Part shown: in pieces, positions 51,361 to 63,226 of the stretch
How positions within the stretch are numbered: position 1 is the stretch's first letter
Layout: every line of letters begins with the position of its first letter
Assembly (NCBI GenBank): GCA_009741485.1
Contig: CM019217.1
Location: forward strand, 31,472,061-31,536,060
Length of the DNA: 64,000 bases
Reading direction: 5' to 3'
From: Malurus cyaneus samueli
Lineage: Eukaryota > Chordata > Aves > Passeriformes > Maluridae
Translations under genes and position numbers: made by a program
The notes under the pieces: generated by a model
Seen by the model: only the letters and a program-made list of their open reading frames with translations
Database searches by the model: none
What the model was told of the DNA's origin: nothing

Positions 51361-52229
51361 GAAATGTGTTTGTTGTAAGCCTGGCAGTTGCAGACTTGAT
51401 AGTAGCTATCTACCCTTACCCACTGGTCCTCACATCTGTGTTTTACAACGGATGGAAACTGGGATACCTACACTGCCAGATTAGTGGCTTCTTGATGGGC
51501 CTAAGTGTCATTGGATCAATCTTCAATATTACAGGCATCGCTATCAATCGGTACTGCTATATCTGCCACAGTCTCAAATACGACAAGCTGTACAGCGACA
51601 AGAATTCATTGTGCTATATTGTTCTTATATGGGTCCTAACGTTTGTTGCTATCGTGCCCAATCTGTTTGTGGGATCGCTGCAGTACGACCCCAGGATTTA
51701 CTCATGTACGTTTGCACAGTCTGTGAGCTCAGCGTATACGATAGCGGTCGTGTTTTTCCACTTCCTGCTCCCCATAGCTGTGGTTACTTTCTGTTACTTG
51801 CGAATATGGATCCTCGTTATCCAGGTAAGACGAAGGGTTAAGCCAGACAACAACCCTAGGCTGAAACCACATGACTTCAGAAACTTTGTAACCATGTTTG
51901 TGGTATTTGTACTGTTTGCAGTCTGCTGGGCTCCTCTGAACTTTATAGGCCTTGCTGTGGCTGTCAACCCCAAAACCGTAATCCCTAGGATTCCAGAGTG
52001 GTTGTTTGTATCTAGTTATTACATGGCATATTTCAACAGCTGCCTTAATGCTATAGTATATGGACTCCTGAACCAGAACTTCAGAAGAGAATACAAGAGA
52101 ATTATTGTTACTTTTTGTACTGCAAAAGTTTTTTTCCAGGATAGTTCTAATGATGCAGGAGACAGAATGAGAAGTAAACCTTCTCCACTGATTACAAACA
52201 ACAATCAGGTGAAGGTGGACTCTGTCTGA
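51361..52229 (+). CDS. MTNR1A: Melatonin receptor type 1A, coding exon 2 (residues 65-353)
   Basis: This exon completes the Gi-coupled plasma-membrane receptor that lowers cAMP on melatonin binding and conveys day-length and circadian information. It supplies the last two bases of Gly65, residues 66-353 and a TGA stop at 52227-52229. Helices 2-7 lie at about 66-90, 103-130, 146-168, 187-213, 238-264 and 275-300. Asp76 is position 2.50. Cys103 and Cys180 form the expected disulfide. NRY (127-129) replaces DRY, followed by CYICHS, and NAIVY (294-298) replaces NPxxY; both are melatonin-receptor hallmarks. By offset from human MT1, Asn165, Phe182, Gln184 and His198 correspond to ligand-pocket residues. 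CWAP is at 253-256. Cys317 is a likely palmitoylation site, and the C-terminal DSV is a PDZ ligand. The short tail and overall sequence favour Mel1a over MTNR1B or the long-tailed Mel1c/GPR50. No frameshift or missing key residue is seen. Confidence 0.97.
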
Positions 52230-52266
52230 AGATGGGAATCTTACTGTTACCACTCAACAACATCCA

Positions 52267-52272
52267 AATAAA
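52267..52272 (+). terminator. MTNR1A: Candidate polyadenylation signal AATAAA
   Basis: The first AATAAA after the stop codon begins only 38 nt downstream and would give a very short 3' UTR. The sequence after it is only weakly GU-rich. Alternatives are ATTAAA at 52784-52789 and AATAAA at 54527-54532. Which one is used cannot be told from sequence. Confidence 0.4.
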
Positions 52273-55200
52273 GTATTTATTTTATTAGACCCCTGTTGAA
52301 CATTATAGTGAAATGTATTTCTACACTAAAAGCACTTTGATCAATTTCCTTGCTTGGTATTTGGGAGCTTGTTACAGAGCCTTGACACACAGATCCTATC
52401 ATACAATGGTATATCTCTTGTATATTGACATAATGATATCGTCGAGATAAAAAAAAAAGTTGTGAATGGATACTTTTTTCTTAGGTGGAGACAAACACCT
52501 AGAAACAGATTGAATCAGAAGTATCCATATTGCCCGGTCCAGTAAAAAAAAAAATCATAAGACTGTTACTGCCCTTTCCACATGCTTTTTCTGGCCAAGT
52601 TATGGTCCTGATTCTAAAACCTCTGAAAACTGCTTTTAAAAGATGAAATCAGACCTTTATGTAATATATTAGGAGATGTGAAGTGAAAAATCAAGGTAAT
52701 TGAAAATTCATTAGGATTTTTGATAAGTACCTTTATCTATATTTCCTTGCTACTAACATGGACATGAATATAATTTTTTGGATATTAAACCTCACCAGCC
52801 CTCCTAGGAATGACATTCTCTATTGACTTCTCAATTTTAAAATAGCTTTTAGGAGGAGAAACATGCCTGAATGATTATCTTCAAAGCTCCAAGGGCAGGA
52901 GGATAAACAGCAAGGAAAGAAAAGAGCCATGATTCATCAGCTCAAGCTGTTTCAGCATGAAAAAGAGGTGTAGGAGGGTTGGGAAGAGAAATTTAAATGA
53001 CCATTATTTCTGTAGAGGCGGTAACTCATGAAATCAGGAAATGCCCCAGAGGAGTTTCTGGGGAAACACCTTCTAGAAACATAAGTGAGGAAGAACCATT
53101 ATATCTCACTTGTATACAAGACAGACATTCTAAATCTCTGCGAGAAGAAGATTAATGCATTTAATAGGAGTGATAGCTGAGTATGACAATTTTGTCTGGT
53201 TAGTGGTGTCTTAAGCCCATGAAACCCTGGGAAATGACACATATATACAGGGTGAATACTGAACATCTTTCTGAAACTGATCTTCTGAGAATAACCTGAG
53301 ACTATTTTTTAATCTGCCACAGATAAGATTTTCAAATTAATAATTAGGTGTTTACCACAATTATGAACATAGTGTAAAAGCCTGGAACAATCAGACACCT
53401 TTAAATAACAGAAAAGAGAAGATACTACTTAAAACAGTGGTACAAAGAGGAACACGTGATTCTCAGGACAGCAGCTGCTGTGTGGAGTTTCCACAGGCAG
53501 CAGGGACCTCTTCAGGCAGGGGAACTACACTGTGAGGTGAGGAAGAATAACTAGACAGGGTGTCTCCTGCAACAATGAATCTGTCTATATAATGAAGTCC
53601 TCCAGCGGAGAAAAGCAATTCACAACAATAGGATTCACTTTCAAATTGACCTTAAAGAGCATTTAGTTCTGGAAAGAAGCTTCAATTGTCATACATTTAA
53701 TGCTACATTGTTTGTACTTACAGTGATGTTCAAGTACACTTGAGCTTTTCCAAGCCAATTCCAACAATGTCAATGGGACTAAGAGTTTCTGAATAGCCAT
53801 CAGACCTTTGTTAATCTATGTTAAAATGTGAGTTTTACTTAAATAGCTATTTTAAAGTATTATTTACTGTACTGGAGATTTTCTTGAGGTTATATGTCTT
53901 AGAAAACAACAGTCATTCTGTCGTAGAACTCCTTAAACGGCATAAAAATCTAACAGCATTTCATCTTTCTTGGATCATAAATTAGTGTACACTTGGCTTA
54001 ATAATGAACTAAAAGGGAACGGATTCATATTTGAATATGAAATGTCAGTGGGAATCCCTGCTGATACTTCATCATCTGACCAGTTTCTTACCTTAAAAAC
54101 AGGTGCCTCATGTCAAGTTAACAACAGAACACAATGAGTAACATTGCATAACCTTGGATATGAACTACTAAGTCAATGCATTGTTTAGGTGCTTGACTAA
54201 TCTTTGTTTACATTTTCCAGTCAGAACCACTGTGTAAATAACCAGCTATCTTCTCTTGTGGTATCATCATATGATGAGATATGATACAACATGATTTACA
54301 GCATAAAGTATATCACAGCTTTCTTCACTGTGATTTCATCCTTGGAGGATGCTTAGCTCTGTAATTTTATTGCTTTGTGTGTAGTGATTTTAGAATAGCA
54401 ATGGAGGCATGACCACCTTATAAGTAAATGAGATTTTCATGCAAGAAAAAATACTATTTAAATTCTTACAAAAATTGCCTTATTTAAAGTATATTTTCAA
54501 TGAAAATAATGTCTTATTATATATCTAATAAAGTAGCATAAAGACAGTTAAAGTAGCTTAATCATTAGTAAGTTTAGAATTTTCAAAGATCTTTCACTTT
54601 CCATTTCCAACAGAAAATGTGCACCTGTATCATATCTACACATTTATGAGCCAGTTCTAGACACTGTATCCAATATGTGGGTTATCTGAGGAATTAAAAT
54701 CCCCTGTAATTTGCAAGTGCTAAAATATATTTTTGATGACAATGAAAATGGTTTGCTATATACAACAGAAGATATTATACCAAAGGTATATATTTTACTG
54801 AATAGGCCTGTAATAAAAATGGAGAGCATTTTTCAGAGCTGTATTTTGAAATATTTGTATTAAATCTATATCAGAGAAATGTGCATGTTGGTGATGTTAT
54901 GAGCTGCTAAATATAGCAATAATTTTAAGAAATTTATCTCTTGTTCTTCTTTAGGGGGAGAGTTGAGAATTTTGTTTAAATTACTGTGGATGAAAAATCT
55001 GGGCAATATCTGCTGCCCTCTTGAGATTACTTTTGCATTTACTGCCACTCTGAAGTATGTTTTAGGTAAGGACTGTAAAACCACTCGTTGCAAAAGTGGG
55101 AGAATAATGATGCTTAACTCTACAGTAATGGTTACTTTTAATTCAAGCCTATTGCTTCAAAGGAGCCAAAGTGATTCATGTGAGACAATCAGCAGCCTTG

Positions 55201-58200
55201 TCAGCTGCTCACTGACAATGAGCATGACAATGTAAGTCAGCACTTCACAAGATCTGACTCTTTATAGTCAACATAGAGATGACTAGTGAAAATAATAATG
55301 ATTTCTGTCCATTCGAAGGAGATGGAGTTTGAAACATCTTAAATTAGTTCCTTCCGTGAAAGTAGATGAGCCATGGCATGTTTTTTTGTATTCCAAGACA
55401 TTAAATTTTCCCCAATATGAAAGGTTAACATAGCACAGCTGCATTACCAAGAGTTCTGTCTGGGTGATTTAGATAGTGTACTTGTCCTATAGCATCAGCC
55501 AGTCATCAGTCCTGGATAGATTTATTCCTAAAAAGTAAGTCTTAGGAGTCTGCAGCATCTGCAGAGGCCCATCCCTTTCCTACTTTCTACCCATTTGTGG
55601 TTTGAGCCCCAGTGAAGCCAAAGGACTTCTGTGAAGGAGCAGTGAAACACCCCTGCCCCCTCCCTGTATGCAACACACTGCAGACTTATAGCCTTATTGA
55701 CCTCTACCTTATCCTACAAGGATTTTTTTCCTATATCACAGTCTTGATTATGTCGTCGGTCCATATATGATCTTCTCAACACACCTTACAGATAGATTAT
55801 TGGTGGTCATCTACGTTGAAAACTTCACGTTTACAAAGAAGCTTGGCATTATTACATATTTACCAGCAAAGAGAATCTTAATGAATATATTAATATTAAA
55901 CAGGGTAGTAATTGTATTTAAACTGTAACTGTATGCAACAATGTAGTTTCATTTGCAATAGCTTTGCACATTTTCTTCTACACTGGGCTAGTGCAAGTGC
56001 ATAGATATGAAGCAAGCATATGTTATTTCAATAGACATAATATGTAGCAATGATTTTACTTCTTTTTCTTTTCCTTCTAATTTGTTTTAGAAGGCAGGTA
56101 TATGAATCATCCATAATAAACTATCATGAACAATCTGAATCAGTGTATAGTGCATCCTTCTATAATCATCACGTCTTTTTCTTTGGAACACTTTTGAAAT
56201 GGTATCATGTTAGATCTGATTAATTATGATATATCAAGGGAACTGTTATTTCCCTTAAATGACACTGGAAAAAAATAATTTTAAAAGCTTCTTAAAATGT
56301 AATACAAGCACAAAAATATACCTGGTCATCCAATTTAAAATATAATTTCAAAAATTCCTTCTATTTGAATAACTTGTTCACAAACTGTAGTAATATAGAT
56401 GGACTGTTATTCTTTAATTATTTTCTAATAACTTTTTTCTAATTATCATTAATATGGTTTATGAATAATTAAGAATTACAAATGTCTGTCATGTTGTCAC
56501 GGAGGCTTGCGAAATCACACATACTAAAGCCAACTTTCTTAGCAGAAAAAATATTCAAGTAGTGGCCTGGCTTATAACCCATGTACTGTATCTCAAATTT
56601 TTGCCTGTAATAAAAATTTCATATGTGGTTTTATGAATTTACTTATTAAAAAATATTATTCCTACCTCAAATATGTGTCCGAGAGATTGCAATGTGAATA
56701 AGGTAGAAAAGATTACAGTATAAGTCAATAGCCTTTATAATTTTTAATAGAAACAAAAGTAAATTCAGCAAAGATGTACATATATTAATAATGATCACAG
56801 AAATTATTTTCCCAATTGAGTATTTTCCCATCACTCAAACCATCCCAACTATCAAACACTAACCAAAGCATGCACATTTTGAGAACTATGTTATTTATTG
56901 ATGGTTATACCCAAACAGCCTTTGAGACATGAGAGTTTCATCTTACATAAACCAGTAGAGCTTCACCGATTCACGTCAGCTGAAGATTTTGGCAAATTGG
57001 AGTTCATAAATCTAAAAATTAGCTATTTTACGCCATTACACAAGCAATATATATTTTATTACTATGAAAGTCCTCAACTGTCATCTGTCCAGGTTGGAAG
57101 AAGGTGAATTTGCCTGCTAATGAGCTGCAAAATTAAACTCATGCAGTGGAACTCTCTCTGTGATTTGTCATTTCTAAGTAAATATATGTCATTTCATAAG
57201 TAAATATAAAATGTCAGTAGTCTTTTATGTGACTTCATTCTTAGTTGTATAAGTAGCATCGATTTACTAGAATATTATACCAAACAAGAGATTTAGAGAC
57301 AGGAAGTTTACTTGTCATTATTCTTTGTGCTTATATTACATTACACGGATTTCATTTAAGCACAACAAGAATTTTAATTTGTATGTTTGTTTCCAGATTC
57401 TAAAACTTTTGTACTGAAATACATACTCTTCTTCAATATGTACAAATATTCAACTAGTTTATAAAAGTCATAGAAATACAATGTTCTCTGATATGTCTCA
57501 GACCAAAGTATTTTTCCTCTCAATTTACACTGTGAATTTTTCTGCCACAGAGCACTGCCCACACAAACTCTAAACAGGTACAAAAAACCAATTTCACTGA
57601 TTCACAGAAAGAAGGTTTTGTTCACTTTTTAATGGCACAACATCAGATGTTTAAAAATTAACATGGAAAAACTTCATTAAGCCATTTGTGATAATATTTG
57701 AAGTTACACAAAAATATTATGCAGATCTATGGATTATATATGCATGCTTTACAAACCCTAAGTCATGTAAATAGACATGTCTGCAAAATACTATATTCAA
57801 GTAGATGATAACAACCAGCATAAAGACACGTAACTACTACAGGCACATTAAGCCAACTACAAAGCCCCTAGATCCCCACATTTCTCTCTCAGACTGGCTG
57901 AAAAGCTAATATGCCAATAATTTGCTCAGTCTGTTCTACTCTTTCCTGATAGTTTATTAACATTCAATAGCTCTCTCACCATAAATTGTGCCTAACTTGA
58001 AAGCAGAAATATTAACTGTTTCATTAATATTTATGTTCATATCAGTCATCTCTCTCAACCAATTTTGATGTTAATGCAATTTTCCAGGACAACTCTTAGA
58101 AACAGATCTTCTTCCAAAAATAATCCTTTCTCCTCTCAATCTCAGATAACATGTTTTTCTTTCTCAGTTCTGACCATTCTATAGGTTGGCTGTCCTTTCT

Positions 58201-58272
58201 CCACCTGTTCATATCAGTGAACATATACCATAGTGCTCTTTACTCAAAATGTCCTATTGATAATGATCTATT

Positions 58273-58320
58273 ATCATAATGATCATAATGATCATAATGA
58301 TCATAATGATCATAATGATC
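58273..58320 (+). repeat. 9-bp tandem array (ATCATAATG), 5.3 copies
   Basis: Five perfect ATCATAATG units run from 58273 to 58317, followed by ATC. The array is flanked on both sides by TGATCTATTAT (58264-58274 and 58315-58325), so the array edges are themselves repeated. Each unit junction contains a GATC. It is a minisatellite-like slippage array, probably length-variable. Confidence 0.95.
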
Positions 58321-59961
58321 TATTATGACCACTCATGGTTTTTAACAGTAGTTCAATATCAATTAAATACTGTCTTACAGATAAATTAAATACAATATTT
58401 TCAGTGCTAGTCACTCTGAAAAATCTCTGATTTAATACAAGCATAGAAGTTTATAGCATGAATAAAACTCCAAGGGGTTCTATTCTTTAAATATAAAAGT
58501 TGACTTATACATTTTATAGCAATTAATTTTCTTTTAAGTGCTCATTAATCCCATTTATCTCCTATCTTTTTCTCCACATGTCAAGAACCCAGCTTCTGTG
58601 CTAAGGTAGGAATTAAATAGTTGCTAGAATAAGGGCTGCATTTGACGTCTCATATGGGCTGTGTCAGGAAGGAAAGCCAAATTCGGAATAGGTAACCCTG
58701 ACAAAAAATAAGTGTCTATTTACCAAGATTTTAGAGAAATAAAATAAAATTTATTTCTAGAAGAGCTCAGCAATAAGGAATAGTTAGTAAGAAATCATCT
58801 CTGATGTTACCCTCAAAAGACTGTTAGTGGAAAAAGGGATCCTGTCTTATATATGAACTAAAATTTTACTGCTAGTCTAACTAATTTTTTAATGTTCTAT
58901 TTAAAAAGTGGAAGTTATTCTTAGTTCAGTTGCAATTAAAATAACACTTGAAGTACAAACCATCTAAGTATTATAGAAAATATTTATTCATTACAAGATT
59001 CAGGTCATGTATATGACTACACATGAAGTATAGTTTTATACATATATCTAACATATAGCCCTTCTTCCTCTTTTAACACTCTCTCTGTACTTCTGGATTA
59101 TTGTTATGTTCCTATTTGTTGAGATGAGGAAGCCATAAAGAAATTGTAAAGCTGTAAAGCCATCAAAACCTCCAAGCCTGAATGAAAGGAACAGCCTGGG
59201 TACAGCTTCTGTTTGTGTAATTTTTTTTTATAAAATTCTTCTCTTTTGATTCTTAACAACATATCTGGCAGGAGTAGAGCTGTCACTCCCTCAGCCTATG
59301 GGAAACAGCATGTGAAACACAACAGCCCATAGTGGAAAGTTTTATGTTCTTTGGGATATTTTTTTTTTGTCATGGGAGGTCCATGAAACATGAAACCAGT
59401 AGCTGTTTTGTCATCCCAAACAGACTTAAGGGTCTGTTATGCAGATGTCTGCTTTAGCTGGGCCAGGCAGTCAGACTGGGCCTAAACAGGACTCTCCCAC
59501 TTCTTTCTTAAATTGTGTCTGGTTTACTCCTTCTAGAAAGATCTTGCATTTGATTTACATCTTCCTAGAAAACTGATGTCCAGGAGGAGAGCAGTAATCA
59601 AAAGACGGAATCCATCTTATGCAATATTTCTGCTGAAATTTGAAATAAAATATGACCAAAATTCCAGTATAATTTAAAAAATTAACTTTTCATACTCTTA
59701 TTTAAAATTTTGCTGGCATATAAACATCAATACCCTAATATAAAAACCCAACAAAACAAACTCACTGTTTTTCATAGATGAGTATGTATATTCAGGAAGG
59801 CAAGCCAAGAGACTGTTGAACATTCTCATAAATAACTGCAGTTTATCATTGGGTCACATCTAAAGATGAATATTAGGTATTGCCAACTCACCATCTAATC
59901 ATAGTTAAGGGTAGGATGATGCCAGTGTGGGCAGATGGAATGAAAAGCACTCCATTCACTG

Positions 59962-59988
59962 AAAAAAAAAAAAAAAAAAAAAAAAAAA
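59962..59988 (+). repeat. Homopolymer A(27)
   Basis: This is an uninterrupted run of 27 A, the longest homopolymer in the window. It could be a poly(A) tail of a retrocopy, but the sequence before it shows no recognisable parent gene or target-site duplication. Confidence 0.92.
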
Positions 59989-60470
59989 GGAAATTCAGAG
60001 CAGCGTCTGTTGCCACATGAAAGCACTCTTAAAAATGGGGTTCAGTTTCAGCTTCATCAGTTATTTTATTTTTTAGTTTTATTCTTTAGCATCACAGCTT
60101 GTGGGCAGTGTTCCATGATACAGAGAACAGCTGTTTAACATCTGTCTATGACATTCTTGGTTTCAGTTCTTCCTGCAATTTTGGAACAAAAGTGTTCAAG
60201 GAGAACCCCAATAATACATTCCAAATATGTTTGGATACAGCTGCACATACATAATTGTAGGCAGTTATGAAAATTAAGTTTGCATTCAGTAAGGAATGAA
60301 ACAGTCATAGGGAATGACTAAAGCCTTTGAAAATCACATGTATTACATTTGTTTTGTCAACACCAAATGTCAACAAACCGAGCTATATGGAACCATTGGA
60401 TTTGCCTTTGCCTTCTTTGCCTTGTTATAATACTTTTCATTTAATTTAATTTAACCATCATGTTTTCTAG

Positions 60471-60931
60471 GTGGTGGAGATGTCAACAGAAAATGTTGGA
60501 GTTCGCTCTGCACGTGTCTCTGTGTGTGTGAATGAATGGCCAGTCTCTCCTAAATCACCCTGCAGTGGGTGGTTCGTCTCTCTTAGCCTGATTTTCTATA
60601 TGTTTGTCTCTGCCAGCTTGAGAAAAGACAGAGTGACCACTGCAGTGGCTACTCTTCAGGCATGGCAATCTTCCCACTCCAGGATGCACCTCCTGATGGG
60701 ATACTTTGCTGTGCTGGGCTTGCTGCTGGCAGAAGCACCAAGAACTACAAGAGGGAAAGAGCTCTGAAAGGTTTTGCTGGTGTTTATGAAGCTCTGGTGG
60801 GCATGGACCACTCTAGTAAAAGCCATTACTGCTTCATTTTACTGCCCACTAGTCCTCATTTTTTCCTTCCTAGGCAACAGAGAGAACAATTGCTAATACC
60901 AGGGATCAAGGTATTAATGGATTTCAGCTGA
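60471..60931 (+). other. GC-richer block with open frames, function unknown
   Basis: Two overlapping open frames (60471-60767 and 60662-60931) lie in a block less AT-rich than its surroundings. The first begins directly after TTTTCTAG, which resembles a splice acceptor. The translations are not recognisable, contain no clear domain, and lack a convincing start. They could be an exon of an unannotated non-coding RNA, an old repeat, or chance; I favour chance. Confidence 0.15.
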
Positions 60932-62152
60932 GTCGTGACAGTAGATTCTGTGATTTTTTTTTCTTGTTTTCAAGACTTGCAGCAACGGAAAGTGAATCTA
61001 ATTGGCAGTAGGTTTTTTGTCGTTTTCAGACATTGAAATGTGGAATTTTCTGAGTTGGCTGTTTCTAAAAAAGCAAGTATTTAACTCTGCTGATAAACTG
61101 AAAGAGAGTGTAAGTAATTTATACTAAAATAATGCCATTGCTTTTGTTAAAATTTTCTCTTTCACTTTTATGTCAGCATATCTTGCAGGCAAAGACAAAG
61201 TGAATTGGTTGGTGTTTGAACAGGACATCTGAAATTTTCAAGTGTTACAGGTGAATTTTATGCAGTGACGATAGTCAATACTAGTTCAATTTTATTATGG
61301 AAAATTGGAGGACACTGCAATCTCATTTAGATGTATCATCAAGATATCACTATGTCTCTTTTTTAAGGACACACAATGAAAGAAACGTAAATTAAGTGCA
61401 AATTCAAGACTGAGTTATTATATTCTTTTTGCTTAAAGGTTCCTTCTCTGTTTTAGAGCTAGCACAGTACATTTTTCATTTCATATACTAAAATTTGTCT
61501 AACACTGATATGCATTGCTACTCCATGGCAACAGGAATTATACTCCCAGCGTGGCTATACTTCTGTAATAAATGACAGAGGCAGCACAAACCGTTCCTTT
61601 AACCAGGCATCAAACACATACATGCTTTTACTTGCAAATAATGTAGGATAAATACTCCCCACTCAAGTCCTCACCATGATTTTTTTTTTTTTTTCTGGAA
61701 TTAGAATGACACATTCAGAATTAAAAGAAATAGACTGGAGTTGGTTCCCTGGATCACTTTGACAGTTGTGATTGCCAGAACTAATTCTTCACAAACCATG
61801 AATCAAGCACACAAAAACCTGAGAGTGGCATTAAAATAAAAATATTATTTCAAATAATAATAAAGTACTTTAATTTTACTTCCATTTTCAGGTCTTAAAG
61901 ATGCAACCATACTCATATTTTCAATCCTTCTGTAAAAGACAGACTTTTATCACAGAGAGTGATACTCTGCTGTAATTGTAAATGAAAAACATCAGATATC
62001 ATAATGATGCAGAAATTAGAAGGTTTATAGTAAGATACATATTTGAAAACCAGCAAAAGCACTCTCCATGTACTTCTCCCATGCTCAACAGCACAAGAAG
62101 TTTCAATAAGCTTCAGTATTCTTTTATCACTTGAATGCAAAAATAGCTTGTG

Positions 62153-62183
62153 AATAGTTGGGTGGATAAATCACCCAACTATT
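62153..62183. repeat. Perfect 12-bp inverted repeat with 7-nt loop
   Basis: AATAGTTGGGTG (62153-62164) and CACCCAACTATT (62172-62183) are exact reverse complements around the loop GATAAAT. Pairing does not extend outwards. It would form a stable small hairpin in DNA or RNA. Confidence 0.9.
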
Positions 62184-62607
62184 ATTTAACACCTCCACTC
62201 TGTCAGTCTTTTCATCTATTATTTGCAAATAATCCTAGGTAGGATCAGGCAGTGTGAAGAAAGCATGGTAAATGAACTGCATGTATAATATCTTTACTAA
62301 GATTTTTATTGCTATTCAATACTGAGGAAAATTTGTATATTAAAACACACTAAAATTAACATAAAATTAATAGTACTACTGAAATGGTCACCTAAGAATC
62401 AGGTACATTACACATATTACAAAAACATTTTTTCATAAAAAAATAAACATAGATTCTAATTCTGCCAAGTATTCAAGGCTTTTTCCCCATTATATAATTT
62501 TTTAATACTTTTTTTTCCCACTCTATTTTTTTTAATGCTTTAAATAGAGACAACTGTACAACAAATTTCACTCATTTTGATTATTGATCCTATAGGTCCT
62601 AAAAGGC

Positions 62608-62630
62608 CTTTAGGGCATCATGCCCTGAAG
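62608..62630. repeat. 23-bp near-perfect palindrome
   Basis: Arms of 11 bases (62608-62618 and 62620-62630) surround a single C. Ten of 11 pairs are Watson-Crick and one is T-G. The core is AGGGCAT-C-ATGCCCT. It is too tight to form an RNA hairpin, so a dimeric protein-binding site or chance is more likely. Confidence 0.85.
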
Positions 62631-63186
62631 TGGGTGAGTGCATGCCAATTGGAAGACCTGGAGGAAAGGTTTCAGTTCAGCTGGCTTATACATCACTTAC
62701 AGCACATGTGCATATCTGGATGAGTAAATACTGATGAAACACTCATTTTGTGCATGCCTGTAGAACCTTTTGTACAAATCTAGAGCAGCAGCAGCTAGGG
62801 ACAGCTGGCTAAATTCTCTTTTAGGAAGTACACATTGCAAGTCAAACCCAGAAGTCTGACTGTGGAAGCGTGAGGGTACTTCAGGACTCCAGATGGCAAC
62901 AGTCCTTAATGGCAACCAGCAGAAAAGATGTACGTGCCGGTGGAAAAAGTGAATCTTGTGGATTTGGTTTAACAACATCATTCGGGATTTTACAGTAGCA
63001 TACAACTCTTGACAAATTCTATCTGTACTTACAAAACCAGTCCAGGATTAGGAATCATGGCTAAAAGTTTCAGTATTTTGATTTCAATTAATTTATCAGT
63101 GCCTGTAAATTTTCTCCAAATTGTTGTTTTGAAAATTAAAAGCAAGCTAACCTAATGATGTAAAATCATTTCAAATATGAATAAAA

Positions 63187-63226
63187 ATCATTGGCTAAAT
63201 TTTGCAATCATTGGCTAAATTTTGCA
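63187..63226 (+). repeat. 20-bp tandem duplication, two perfect copies
   Basis: The 20-mer ATCATTGGCTAAATTTTGCA occupies 63187-63206 and repeats exactly at 63207-63226, with a third copy breaking off after ATC. It looks like a recent slippage-type duplication. Confidence 0.92.

Larger units (their letters stand above)
52273..60470. other. 3' UTR and downstream flank, no recognisable gene
   Basis: This is AT-rich DNA with no supported coding region. It includes the 9-bp tandem array at 58273-58320, an isolated CACGTG at 53453-53458 and an A(27) tract at 59962-59988. The neighbours of MTNR1A known from other vertebrates (F11/KLKB1 side and FAT1 side) are not seen here. Confidence 0.7.

Noticed and set aside
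51361..52229. MTNR1B or Mel1c/GPR50 as alternative identity
   Set aside because: The short C-terminus ending in VKVDSV, the total of 353 residues and the N-terminal MR-N-ESEL pattern fit Mel1a. Mel1c/GPR50 proteins have different or much longer tails.
51729..52253. 174-codon minus-strand frame opposite exon 2
   Set aside because: It is an antisense shadow of the receptor exon, with no start context, no family and no splice support.
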